Assembly: GCA_913776675.1 (NCBI GenBank)
Contig: CAJYRE010000382.1
Coordinates: 1-5,228 of the forward strand
Direction: 5' to 3'
Source: Rhizobiaceae bacterium
Lineage (GTDB): Bacteria; Pseudomonadota; Alphaproteobacteria; Rhizobiales; Rhizobiaceae
Length of the DNA stretch: 5,228 nt
Positions 1 through 5,228 of this stretch are shown here, piece after piece (within the stretch, counting starts at the first letter, position 1; every line of letters starts with the position of its first letter). Position numbers and translations under genes: made by a program. The notes under the pieces are model-generated. The model saw only the letters and a list, made by a program, of their open reading frames with translations, searched no databases and was not told the origin of the DNA.

Positions 1-2
1 TG

Positions 3-389
3 GATGAGTTCTGGAATGTCTTGCGCTTGCCGGGCCTGTTTGTTCCGTTTCTTGGAACTGCCTATTTTCGCGCGCGCGAGCTGACCTGTGACCGTGTTGG
101 TCTTTGGCTGTGCAACAATCTGAAAGCCTCTCGCTCTGCCTTGCAAATGCTGGCCTGCGGCAGCGCCAAGCTGAATGCGCAACTCAATCCCGATGCCTTC
201 GAGGCACAGGAAGCCATGTTGCCACCCATTTCAGGTTTTCTGTTGCATATTTTTTCGACCTATCCCCGCTTGACGCGGCGTGTGGAGGCCCTTGGTGAAT
301 GGTATGGTTCCAGAGGGATGACGATGGAGCGGGATATGACATCAGAGAGAGTGGATGTGGTGACGCGGCAGGAACCAAGTTTTGCCTGA
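3..389 (+). CDS. M48-type (HtpX-like) zinc metallopeptidase, C-terminal part
   Basis: This is the last 128 residues of a protein whose start lies left of the window; the reading frame is open from base 3 to the TGA at 387-389. The best clue is RARELTCDR, with Glu at residue 26 and Asp at residue 30 of the visible part. In M48 peptidases such as HtpX, an ExxxD segment supplies the third zinc ligand, downstream of the HEXXH motif. Near the end, YPRLTRRVEAL resembles the 'HP..RI' segment conserved near the C-terminus of the family. The preceding LPGLFVPFLG stretch is hydrophobic and could be the end of a membrane segment. The HEXXH motif itself is outside the window, so the assignment rests on these two C-terminal motifs. 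Enzymes of this family cleave membrane or misfolded proteins, but the substrate here is unknown. The TTG at 21 is an internal codon and should not be taken as the start. Confidence 0.72.
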   Translation, partial: DEFWNVLRLPGLFVPFLGTAYFRARELTCDRVGLWLCNNLKASRSALQMLACGSAKLNAQLNPDAFEAQEAMLPPISGFLLHIFSTYPRLTRRVEALGEWYGSRGMTMERDMTSERVDVVTRQEPSFA

Positions 390-402
390 TACCATCTGAA
401 TC

Positions 403-432
403 AAAAGGCGGATGAAGTTCCATCCGCCTTTT
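403..432. terminator. Bidirectional intrinsic terminator between convergent genes
   Basis: AAAAGGCGGATG (403-414) and CATCCGCCTTTT (421-432) are perfect reverse complements, giving a 12-bp stem with a 6-base loop (aagttc). The GC-rich centre is flanked by A4 on the left and T4 on the right, so the transcript ends in a U-run on either strand. It lies 14 bases after the peptidase stop and about 24 bases after the chemoreceptor stop, which is where a shared terminator for two convergent genes is expected. Confidence 0.9.
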
Positions 433-456
433 AGTGTCATAATGGCTTTTGATGTT

Positions 457-2274
457 TTATGCGGCGTAGCGCTGGGCGCTGTTTCTGTTGCCACCCGGAA
501 TGATGAAGCGTGAAACAAGCTGCTGCAAACGCACGCTTTCCTGCGCAAGACTGGCGCTGGCGGCGCTGGTTTCTTCCACCATGGCGGCGTTTTGCTGGGT
601 GACCTGATCCATCTGGTTGACGGCGGTGTTGACCTCTGAAAGCCCCACCGACTGCTCGCGTGATGACGTGGCAATGGCGTCCATCAGGCCGTTGATGGTG
701 GTGACGTGATGCTCGATGGCTTTCAGCACATCGCCGGTTTCCTGCACCTGCCGTACGCCATTTTCAACTTCCGCCGTAGAATTGTTGATCAAGTCTTTGA
801 TTTCGCGCGCCGCTTTCGCCGAACGCTGCGCCAGTTCGCGCACTTCGGTGGCAACAACCGCAAAGCCACGGCCTGCTTCGCCGGCGCGGGCGGCCTCCAC
901 CCCGGCATTCAATGCGAGAAGATTGGTCTGGAAGGCAATTTCATCAATCACTGTGATGATGCTGGAAATCTGGTTAGAGGATTGCTCAATCCGCTGCATG
1001 GCATTGATGGCCTCATTGACCACCTGACCAGAGCGCACGGCGCTGCTGTTGGCTTCCTTGGCCACGCCACGCGCTTCTTCCACCCGCTTGGAAGAATTGG
1101 TGACGTTGACCGTAATCTGATCCAGCGCGGCAGCCGTCTGTTCCAGCGAGGCGGCCTGTTGCTCGGTGCGCTTGGACAGGTCGTCGGCGCTCTGACTGAC
1201 TTCGCGTGAACCGTTGTTGATGGAATCGGCAGATGTGGCAACCGTTGCAATTGTTCTGCCCAGTTCGGCCACGGCAGTATTGAGATCAACCCGCAAGACA
1301 TCAAACTCTGGCGAAAACGGCTCTTTCAGCTCAAAGCCGAGGTCGCCAGCCGCCAAGCGTTTCAGCCCGGATGCAAGACCTGCGGTGGCCTCCTGCAATT
1401 TTTTCTGAGCAGCCGCTTCGGCTTCGTGCTGCAAACGGATTTTTTCGGCTTCGGCCTTTTGGCGCGCGGTTTCGGCTTCAACCTCCAGCGCCCGGTTGCG
1501 CACAAGGCCATCCTTGAACACTTGCAGGGCGGCGGCCATGGCACCAATTTCGTCACGACGATCCTTGTAAGGCACATTCGTGCTGGTATCGCCGGAAGAC
1601 AGGATGCCCATTGTGTTCGTCATATTTTTCAAAGGACGGACAACCCGCAGCGCACTGATCACAGTGGCACCGATACCAATCACAAGGGCCAGCGCAAGCG
1701 CAACATAGGTCACGCTTGCGGCCAGAGAAATCTCCTCTGCACTCGCGGTCCCTTCGTCCTTTGTGTTGCCAGCCAGATCGTCAACGGCCGCCTGAATATC
1801 ATCACCAGCCTTGTTGTAAGCGGCGAGAGAGTCTGTCAAAAACAGTTTCTTTGCTTCATCAGCCTTGCCGCCGTCAGTCATGGTTTTGACCTGCTTCCAA
1901 AGCCCTTCAGCTTTCGCCCAGTCGGCGTTAAATGTCTGATAAAGCGCCAGATCTTCTTTATCGACGATCAGCGGTTCGTATTTCTTCAGGTCTGCCGCAA
2001 GTGCAGCATAGGCTTTGGTAAGGGTTGCCTCAAACTCTGCCCTCTGTGCGGCATCAATCGCGCTGCGGTAATTGCTCTGGGCAATGCGGATGTCACCCAG
2101 ATCAGAGTTGATTTGTCCCATCACGATGAAGGCTGGTACGCGCTTTTCAACAATCTGCTGTGTTCCAGCGGCAATGGTATTCAGCGATGTCACGGCATAG
2201 ACACCTTGCCCCACCACAACCAGAAGAATGATCGCGAACAGCGATGTTAAGAGTTGTCCAAGGGAAAGGCGCAT
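457..2274 (-). CDS. Methyl-accepting chemotaxis protein (transmembrane chemoreceptor)
   Basis: This is a complete chemoreceptor of 605 residues that senses a ligand outside the membrane and controls the CheA kinase through CheW. In order (residues from the start at 2274): TM1 about 6-28; a helical periplasmic domain about 29-184, probably a four-helix bundle; TM2 about 185-208; a HAMP domain about 209-262; a charged Ala/Glu/Lys-rich coiled coil about 263-298; a likely second HAMP about 295-341; then the signalling domain to about 590. The kinase-control hairpin tip is unmistakable: IDEIAFQTNLLALNAG (443-458) followed by VEAARAGEAGRGFAVVA. Likely methylation helices are EQQAASLEQTAAALDQIT (371-388) and the VEETSAAS region (566-573). 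There is no NWETF-like C-terminal pentapeptide; the protein ends in SAQRYAA. The ligand cannot be inferred. The Met two codons earlier (2280) is a less likely start because its ribosome site would abut it. It is apparently monocistronic and ends at the shared hairpin. Confidence 0.96.
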   Translation of the reverse strand: MRLSLGQLLTSLFAIILLVVVGQGVYAVTSLNTIAAGTQQIVEKRVPAFIVMGQINSDLGDIRIAQSNYRSAIDAAQRAEFEATLTKAYAALAADLKKYEPLIVDKEDLALYQTFNADWAKAEGLWKQVKTMTDGGKADEAKKLFLTDSLAAYNKAGDDIQAAVDDLAGNTKDEGTASAEEISLAASVTYVALALALVIGIGATVISALRVVRPLKNMTNTMGILSSGDTSTNVPYKDRRDEIGAMAAALQVFKDGLVRNRALEVEAETARQKAEAEKIRLQHEAEAAAQKKLQEATAGLASGLKRLAAGDLGFELKEPFSPEFDVLRVDLNTAVAELGRTIATVATSADSINNGSREVSQSADDLSKRTEQQAASLEQTAAALDQITVNVTNSSKRVEEARGVAKEANSSAVRSGQVVNEAINAMQRIEQSSNQISSIITVIDEIAFQTNLLALNAGVEAARAGEAGRGFAVVATEVRELAQRSAKAAREIKDLINNSTAEVENGVRQVQETGDVLKAIEHHVTTINGLMDAIATSSREQSVGLSEVNTAVNQMDQVTQQNAAMVEETSAASASLAQESVRLQQLVSRFIIPGGNRNSAQRYAA

Positions 2275-2280
2275 TTTCAT

Positions 2281-2285
2281 CTCCA
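2281..2285 (-). promoter_or_regulatory. Ribosome binding site deciding the chemoreceptor start
   Basis: On the - strand the sequence reads TGGAG directly followed by ATGAAAATG. The purine-rich TGGAG touches the first ATG (2280) with no spacing, but sits 6 bases from the second ATG (2274). This favours the second ATG and a protein two residues shorter than the longest reading frame. Confidence 0.65.
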
Positions 2286-2338
2286 GAACCGTAAGGTGGC
2301 ATAACGCGTCTGCGTGCTTGCATAACTTTGCCTCTCAT

Positions 2339-2370
2339 TTTTATGTATAATAAATTTAAATAGTCCTAAT
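2339..2370 (-). promoter_or_regulatory. AT-rich candidate promoter for the chemoreceptor gene
   Basis: This tract is strikingly AT-rich compared with its surroundings. On the - strand it contains TATTAT (plus-strand bases 2347-2352), a 5 of 6 match to the sigma-70 -10 hexamer, which would place transcription start about 60 bases upstream of the chemoreceptor. The matching -35 region 17 bases further upstream (AAAACA) is poor. The position is plausible, but the assignment is weak and a flagellar or other alternative sigma factor is not excluded. Confidence 0.27.
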
Positions 2371-2541
2371 GTTTTCTGTGCTCTAGAGTTGTGTTGCTGT
2401 TTGTCCCGATGGATCGTTCCGCCAGGCCGTGAGAGGCGATAGCGGAATCTCTGACGTATTGGGGGACGCTCAGCCTCGATTTTGGCATTGTGTCACACTC
2501 TCTTGATATGCAGTCTTCCTTCTGCCACGATCACGGTTTCA

Positions 2542-2556
2542 AAACGTGCCACGTTT
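2542..2556. promoter_or_regulatory. Perfect 15-bp palindrome, candidate operator
   Basis: AAACGTGCCACGTTT has perfect 7-bp arms (AAACGTG and CACGTTT) around a single central base. The size and symmetry suit a dimeric DNA-binding regulator, and the arms are too short with too small a loop to form an RNA hairpin. It lies 149 bases upstream of the uppP start and about 260 bases upstream of the chemoreceptor start. No regulator can be named from the sequence. Confidence 0.35.
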
Positions 2557-2590
2557 GATGCCGGGCTTTGATGTCGGGATACAGCTTTGG

Positions 2591-2617
2591 TCCGAAAAGT
2601 GGGAACCGGTTTTCGGA
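2591..2617. repeat. Rhizobial-type intergenic palindrome
   Basis: TCCGAAAA (2591-2598) and TTTTCGGA (2610-2617) are perfect 8-bp inverted arms around the 11-base centre GTGGGAACCGG. I recall near-identical 'CCGAAAAGTGGGAACCGGTTTTCGG' sequences scattered through intergenic regions of Rhizobiales, often inside larger palindromes. That family link is from memory and was not searched. Its function is not known to me. It sits about 90 bases upstream of uppP and could shape the leader of that transcript if transcription starts further upstream. Confidence 0.65.
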
Positions 2618-2695
2618 AAATCCGATGGGAAAATAGTAGGTTAATGCGTATCAGTGTTTCAGTGAAACATCGAAAGGCTTTAGCCAACTCATAAT

Positions 2696-2703
2696 GAGGT
2701 GAT
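2696..2703 (+). promoter_or_regulatory. Strong ribosome binding site of uppP
   Basis: GAGGTGAT just before the ATG at 2706 matches the complement of the 16S rRNA 3' end over eight bases. It fixes this ATG as the start rather than the ATG at 2760, which has no purine-rich site before it although it would give an N-terminus closer to the usual family length. Confidence 0.75.
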
Positions 2704-2705
2704 AA

Positions 2706-3578
2706 ATGGCGGATGTGTGCGCGGTTGGCTCGGCAACAGGGTTTGTCGATTTAAGTTTTATGGAGACGGCGTTTCTGGGCGTGGTACAGGGTGTGACCGA
2801 GTTGGTGCCGGTGTCTTCCTCGGCGCATATGCGGGTGGTGCCTGCGCTGCTGGGCTGGCCCGATCCGGGGGCGGCCTTTTCTGCTGCCATGCAGATGGCA
2901 GCGCTGGTGGGTGTGATCAGCTATTTCTGGCGCGATATTTTCGGCCTTGCCAACGGCTCGATCAGCGCTTTGAAGCGGCGCGATTACAATGATTTCAGCT
3001 TCCAGCTTGTGCTGTGGATCATCATTGGCACCATTCCGATTGTCATTGCTGGTCTGGCCCTGTCGCATAGTCTCAATAGTTGCGATTCACCCTTGCGCAG
3101 CCTGTGGGCCGTTGGCATTGCCTGTATTGTCATGGGTGGTTTGCTGGCGGCAACCGAGCTTCTGGCCAAGCATAAGCGCAATCTGCCCAGCATTCGTCCG
3201 CTGGATATTATTCTGGTGGGCATTGCCCAGGCCGCAGCCTTGATCCCTGGCGTTTCCCGCTCTGGCGGCACCATTACGGCAGCGCTCGCCTTGGGCTTCA
3301 AGCGCGAGGAGGCGGCACGGTTTTCGTTTCTTCTGGGCCTGCCAGCCATCATTCTGGCGGGGTTGAAGGAAATTTGGGAACTGCACAAATTGTCACTCGA
3401 TGCCCATGGCTGGGCGCTTCTGGCCGTTGGCCTCATCGCGGGCGGCATTTCCTCGATGATTGCCATCTGGGGCTTGATGCGCTTTCTGGAGCGCTTTTCC
3501 ACCTGGCCGTTCGTGATCTATCGCATTGTGCTGGGTTTTGTGTTGATTGCGGCGGCAGCCACGGGGGCCGCCGCTTAG
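2706..3578 (+). CDS. uppP: Undecaprenyl-diphosphate phosphatase (UppP/BacA family)
   Basis: This 290-residue integral membrane enzyme removes a phosphate from undecaprenyl diphosphate at the cytoplasmic membrane. This regenerates the lipid carrier for peptidoglycan and surface polysaccharides, and high levels give bacitracin resistance. Both family motifs are visible: the (E/Q)xxxE block Q28-GVT-E32 followed by PVSSSAH with His41, and PGVSRSGGT (181-189) with Arg185. Relative to E. coli UppP (Glu17, Glu21, Ser27, His30, Arg174) the spacing is conserved with an offset of 11 residues, and Glu17 is replaced by Gln, a known family variant. Several hydrophobic segments fill the rest (about 100-122, 135-152, 166-180, 203-220, 236-257, 267-288). 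The N-terminus is about 18 residues longer than the family's usual start just before the first motif; the strong ribosome site supports the longer form. The alternative name bacA is confusing here because rhizobial BacA usually means an unrelated SbmA-like peptide transporter. It is apparently transcribed alone. Confidence 0.93.
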   Translation: MADVCAVGSATGFVDLSFMETAFLGVVQGVTELVPVSSSAHMRVVPALLGWPDPGAAFSAAMQMAALVGVISYFWRDIFGLANGSISALKRRDYNDFSFQLVLWIIIGTIPIVIAGLALSHSLNSCDSPLRSLWAVGIACIVMGGLLAATELLAKHKRNLPSIRPLDIILVGIAQAAALIPGVSRSGGTITAALALGFKREEAARFSFLLGLPAIILAGLKEIWELHKLSLDAHGWALLAVGLIAGGISSMIAIWGLMRFLERFSTWPFVIYRIVLGFVLIAAAATGAAA

Positions 3579-3586
3579 GGTCCGCT

Positions 3587-3707
3587 GATATTCAGGTGTG
3601 GAGGGGCTGCAAACAGCAAGTTCCTGCGATCCGGTGCTCATGTACCTCAAGTACACTCCGCTCCGGTTCTCGAAACTTACAGTTTTCGCCGCCTCCACAC
3701 CAAAATC
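3587..3707. repeat. Long imperfect inverted repeat filling a convergent intergenic region
   Basis: The outer arms GGTGTGGAGG (3595-3604) and CCTCCACACC (3692-3701) are perfect reverse complements 87 bases apart. Inside them the pairing continues with mismatches and bulges: AAGTT (3618-3622) with AACTT (3674-3678), CCGG (3631-3634) with CCGG (3663-3666), and a tip of TGTAC (3641-3645) and GTACA (3651-3655) around the loop CTCAA. Partial matching also extends outward to about 3587 and 3707. The whole could fold into one long, interrupted hairpin on either strand. It lies between the uppP stop and the end of the ABC ATPase gene. There is no T-run directly after either arm (the nearest is T6 at 3723-3728), so it is not a textbook terminator. 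It may be a dispersed intergenic repeat, a terminator or RNA 3'-end stabiliser, or a remnant of a small mobile element. Confidence 0.7.
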
Positions 3708-3726
3708 TCAACGAACCCTACCTTTT

Positions 3727-4512
3727 TTACGCTACCTGCATGGCGCCGGGGCCGGGAATGGCACCCGGTGGCACTTTGCCCATGATGATCATGCCCAGCA
3801 CTTCATCCTTGGTCACGTCGCCGGTTTTGGCGTGACCGACCACCTTGCCGTTTTTCATCACAAACACCCGGTCGGCCAGATCAAACACATCGTGAATGTC
3901 GTGGCTGATCAGGAAAATGCCGATGCCTTCCTTTTTTAGTTGCAAGATCAACTCGCCCACCTGCGCGGTTTCCTGCGGGCCGAGGGCAGCGGTTGGCTCG
4001 TCCATGATCAGAATGCGGGCATCAAACAGAATGGCGCGGGCAATGGCCACCGATTGGCGTTGACCACCGGAGAGTGCCTTGACCGGCTCCTTGAAGCGCT
4101 GGAAATTCGGGTTTAACCGCCCCATCACTTCGCGGGCCTTGGCTTCCATCGCCACATCATCCAGCGTGCCCCAAGGCGTTTGCAGCTCGCGGCCCAGATA
4201 GAGATTGGCGGCAGCATCCACATTATCGGCAACGGCAAGCGTCTGGTAAATCGTCTCAATACCGTAATGCTTGGCATCGCGCGGATTGTTGATGTCGGCG
4301 GCCTTGCCATTGATCAGAATTTCGCCGCTGTCGCGCTTATAGGCACCGGAGAGGATTTTGATCAGCGTCGACTTGCCCGCGCCATTGTGGCCGAGAAGCG
4401 CCACGACTTCGCCGGGAAACAGATTGACTGAGGCATCATCCACGGCGTGGATACCGCCAAACGAGATGGAAATATTCTTCATTTCCACAAGAGGCGTGTT
4501 CTGTTGTGTCAT
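3727..4512 (-). CDS. Sugar ABC importer ATPase, CUT2 family, single nucleotide-binding domain
   Basis: This 261-residue cytoplasmic protein hydrolyses ATP to drive a sugar importer. All ABC motifs are present: Walker [10 protein letters not shown] (41-49), Q-loop Gln90, signature LSGGQ (147-151), Walker B ILIMDEP (167-173, catalytic Glu172) and the switch His204 in LISHD. It has one nucleotide-binding domain, unlike the roughly 500-residue two-domain RbsA or XylG of E. coli, so it probably works as a dimer like the half-size FrcA of Sinorhizobium. The start at 4512 is chosen because AGGAG (plus-strand 4520-4524) lies 7 bases before it; the Met 18 codons upstream (4566) would overlap the permease gene. 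The gene follows the permease with a 17-base gap, indicating one operon. A XylG-like role (xylose or a related monosaccharide) is suggested only by the XylH-like partner; the substrate is unproven. Confidence 0.93.
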   Translation of the reverse strand: MTQQNTPLVEMKNISISFGGIHAVDDASVNLFPGEVVALLGHNGAGKSTLIKILSGAYKRDSGEILINGKAADINNPRDAKHYGIETIYQTLAVADNVDAAANLYLGRELQTPWGTLDDVAMEAKAREVMGRLNPNFQRFKEPVKALSGGQRQSVAIARAILFDARILIMDEPTAALGPQETAQVGELILQLKKEGIGIFLISHDIHDVFDLADRVFVMKNGKVVGHAKTGDVTKDEVLGMIIMGKVPPGAIPGPGAMQVA

Positions 4513-4519
4513 AACGTTT

Positions 4520-4524
4520 CTCCT
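4520..4524 (-). promoter_or_regulatory. Ribosome binding site deciding the ATPase start
   Basis: On the - strand AGGAG precedes the ATG at 4512 by 7 bases, inside the 17-base gap after the permease stop. It rules in this start over the longer reading frame beginning inside the permease gene. Confidence 0.75.
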
Positions 4525-4529
4525 GCTTT

Positions 4530-5228
4530 TTATCGGGTGCGGGCGCGGTAAACCGTGTCCAGCCACACTGCAACAACCAGAACGATACCAATCACGATGC
4601 TCTGCAAGGGCGTATCCATGCCCAGCAACACCATGCCTGAATTGAGCGATTGCATCACGATGGCCCCCAGAATGGCCCCGACAATGGTGCCTGCACCACC
4701 CGCCAGTGATGTGCCGCCAATCACGGCTGCGGCAATGGTGTAAAGCTCATCCAGCGTGCCCTGCGCATTGGTGGCGGCATTCAGGCGGGCGGTGGAAATG
4801 GCCGCCGCAATGGCGCAGAGCGCACCCATCAGCGCAAAAATCCGCACTGTCACCCAGCGGGTTTTGATGCCCGCCAGTTCTGCCGCTTCCGGGTTGCCGC
4901 CAATGGCAAACACATAACGGCCAAAGCGGGTGCGGTTGGTGAGGAAATTCATCACCAAAGCAATGCCCAGCGCAATCAACACCGGAATGGCAATGCCGAG
5001 TGAAATATCCAGCCCGCCATCCGGCCATGGAATATTGTTGGCTTCGGCATATTTGCGCGCCAGATTCACCGGCATGTAATAGCTGTTAAGCACATCCACA
5101 GCCCCCAGCACGGCACCGCAACTGATGGCACCCATGAAATATTCGGCCCAGACCGGCTTCAACGGAAAGCCAAACCGCTTGCGCTGCTTGCGCGAATGCA
5201 AAATGGACAGCACGATAAACACGCAGGC
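4530..5228 (-). CDS. Sugar ABC importer permease, XylH-like, C-terminal part
   Basis: This is the last 232 residues of an integral membrane permease of the CUT2 (monosaccharide) ABC importer family; the gene runs off the right edge, so its start and first membrane segments are missing. The frame is open to the last base, and the GTG at 5222 is an internal Val codon. [20 protein letters not shown] followed by AGI matches the conserved cytoplasmic loop that docks the ATPase; E. coli XylH has a very similar stretch ([20 protein letters not shown], from memory). Then come [22 protein letters not shown] and a C-terminal AVWLDT, all family-typical. The basic segment [10 protein letters not shown] before an extra hydrophobic stretch fits the longer XylH branch (about 390 or more residues) rather than shorter RbsC proteins. 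Its substrate is likely a pentose or related sugar, by inference. The TAA at 4530-4532 lies 17 bases before the ATPase ATG. Confidence 0.9.
   Translation of the reverse strand, partial: ACVFIVLSILHSRKQRKRFGFPLKPVWAEYFMGAISCGAVLGAVDVLNSYYMPVNLARKYAEANNIPWPDGGLDISLGIAIPVLIALGIALVMNFLTNRTRFGRYVFAIGGNPEAAELAGIKTRWVTVRIFALMGALCAIAAAISTARLNAATNAQGTLDELYTIAAAVIGGTSLAGGAGTIVGAILGAIVMQSLNSGMVLLGMDTPLQSIVIGIVLVVAVWLDTVYRARTR

Larger units (their letters stand above)
2281..2705. other. Divergent intergenic region between chemoreceptor and uppP
   Basis: These 425 bases separate two divergently transcribed genes and contain no convincing coding region. They hold an AT-rich tract (about 2339-2370) close to the chemoreceptor, a weak hairpin (TTCCGC 2417-2422 with GCGGAA 2442-2447, 19-base loop), a perfect 15-bp palindrome (2542-2556), a rhizobial-type palindrome (2591-2617), a short inverted repeat (TGTTTC AGT GAAACA, 2655-2669) and the uppP ribosome site. 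A reading frame of 64 codons on the - strand (2493-2687) runs through the palindromes and resembles no protein I know. For uppP, TTGGCA (2482-2487) and GATATG (2505-2510) are 17 bases apart and could be a weak promoter, but the second hexamer is a poor match and the pair lies about 200 bases upstream of the gene. Confidence 0.7.

Noticed and set aside
706..1209. A 167-codon open frame on the + strand opposite the chemoreceptor signalling domain
   Set aside because: It is a mirror of the highly conserved hairpin-tip region, with no ribosome site or protein family match that I can recognise.
1426..2250. A 274-codon open frame on the + strand opposite the chemoreceptor gene
   Set aside because: It lies wholly antisense to a clear chemoreceptor. 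Its translation is rich in His, Cys, Arg and Phe with no recognisable domain, and the length is explained by the codon bias of the real gene on the other strand.
2482..2510. TTGGCA and GATATG with 17-base spacing as a uppP promoter
   Set aside because: The -35 match is good but the -10 matches only 3 of 6, and the site is about 200 bases from the gene. It is too weak to list as a feature.
2493..2687. A 64-codon - strand open frame in the divergent intergenic region
   Set aside because: It runs through both palindromes and resembles no known small protein. The FRKPVPTFRTK stretch is simply the translated repeat.
2984..3502. A 172-codon open frame on the - strand inside uppP
   Set aside because: It is antisense to a strongly supported membrane enzyme. 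Its Arg/Pro/Met-rich composition is typical of the reverse complement of hydrophobic coding sequence.
3549..3574. GC-rich hairpin with perfect 8-bp arms (GCGGCGGC / GCCGCCGC) at the end of uppP
   Set aside because: It is made of Ala/Gly codons at the protein C-terminus and is followed by TTAGGG rather than a T-run. Chance from codon use is the simplest explanation, though a weak effect on termination is possible.
3641..3655. TGTAC-CTCAA-GTACA as a stand-alone operator
   Set aside because: It is the tip of the larger inverted repeat at 3587-3707 and lies between two gene 3' ends, where an operator is unlikely.
3598..3939. A 113-codon + strand open frame starting in the long inverted repeat
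   Set aside because: It reads through the repeat and then antisense through the ATPase gene, so it is not a plausible gene.

Overview
The window looks like chromosomal DNA from a member of the Rhizobiaceae (Agrobacterium, Allorhizobium or Rhizobium type). The evidence is the moderately high GC content, an alphaproteobacterial-style chemoreceptor with no C-terminal pentapeptide tether, a CUT2 sugar importer with a half-size ATPase, and an intergenic palindrome of a kind I recall from rhizobial genomes. The genus is an inference; nothing here fixes the species.

Layout, left to right. The 3' end of an M48-type metallopeptidase gene enters on the + strand and stops at 389. A perfect 12-bp hairpin (403-432) follows and can terminate transcription from both sides. 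A full-length methyl-accepting chemotaxis protein lies on the - strand (457-2274). A 425-bp divergent intergenic region (2281-2705) holds an AT-rich candidate promoter, a 15-bp perfect palindrome and the rhizobial-type palindrome. Next is uppP on the + strand (2706-3578), an undecaprenyl-diphosphate phosphatase. A 148-bp convergent intergenic region (3579-3726) is almost filled by a long imperfect inverted repeat. Last come two - strand genes of a CUT2 sugar ABC importer: the ATPase (3727-4512) and, upstream of it in the operon, the C-terminal part of a XylH-like permease that runs off the right edge (4530-5228).

Only the two transporter genes clearly work together: 17 bp separate them, and the ATPase should power import through the permease. 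The periplasmic binding protein and the rest of the permease presumably lie to the right. The peptidase, chemoreceptor and phosphatase are separate transcription units with no evident shared pathway.

I see no previously undescribed multi-gene system. Every gene belongs to a familiar family. The items most worth a second look are non-coding: the long inverted repeat between uppP and the ATPase gene, and the two palindromes upstream of uppP. Smaller points are the start-site choices and the half-size ATPase paired with a XylH-type permease.
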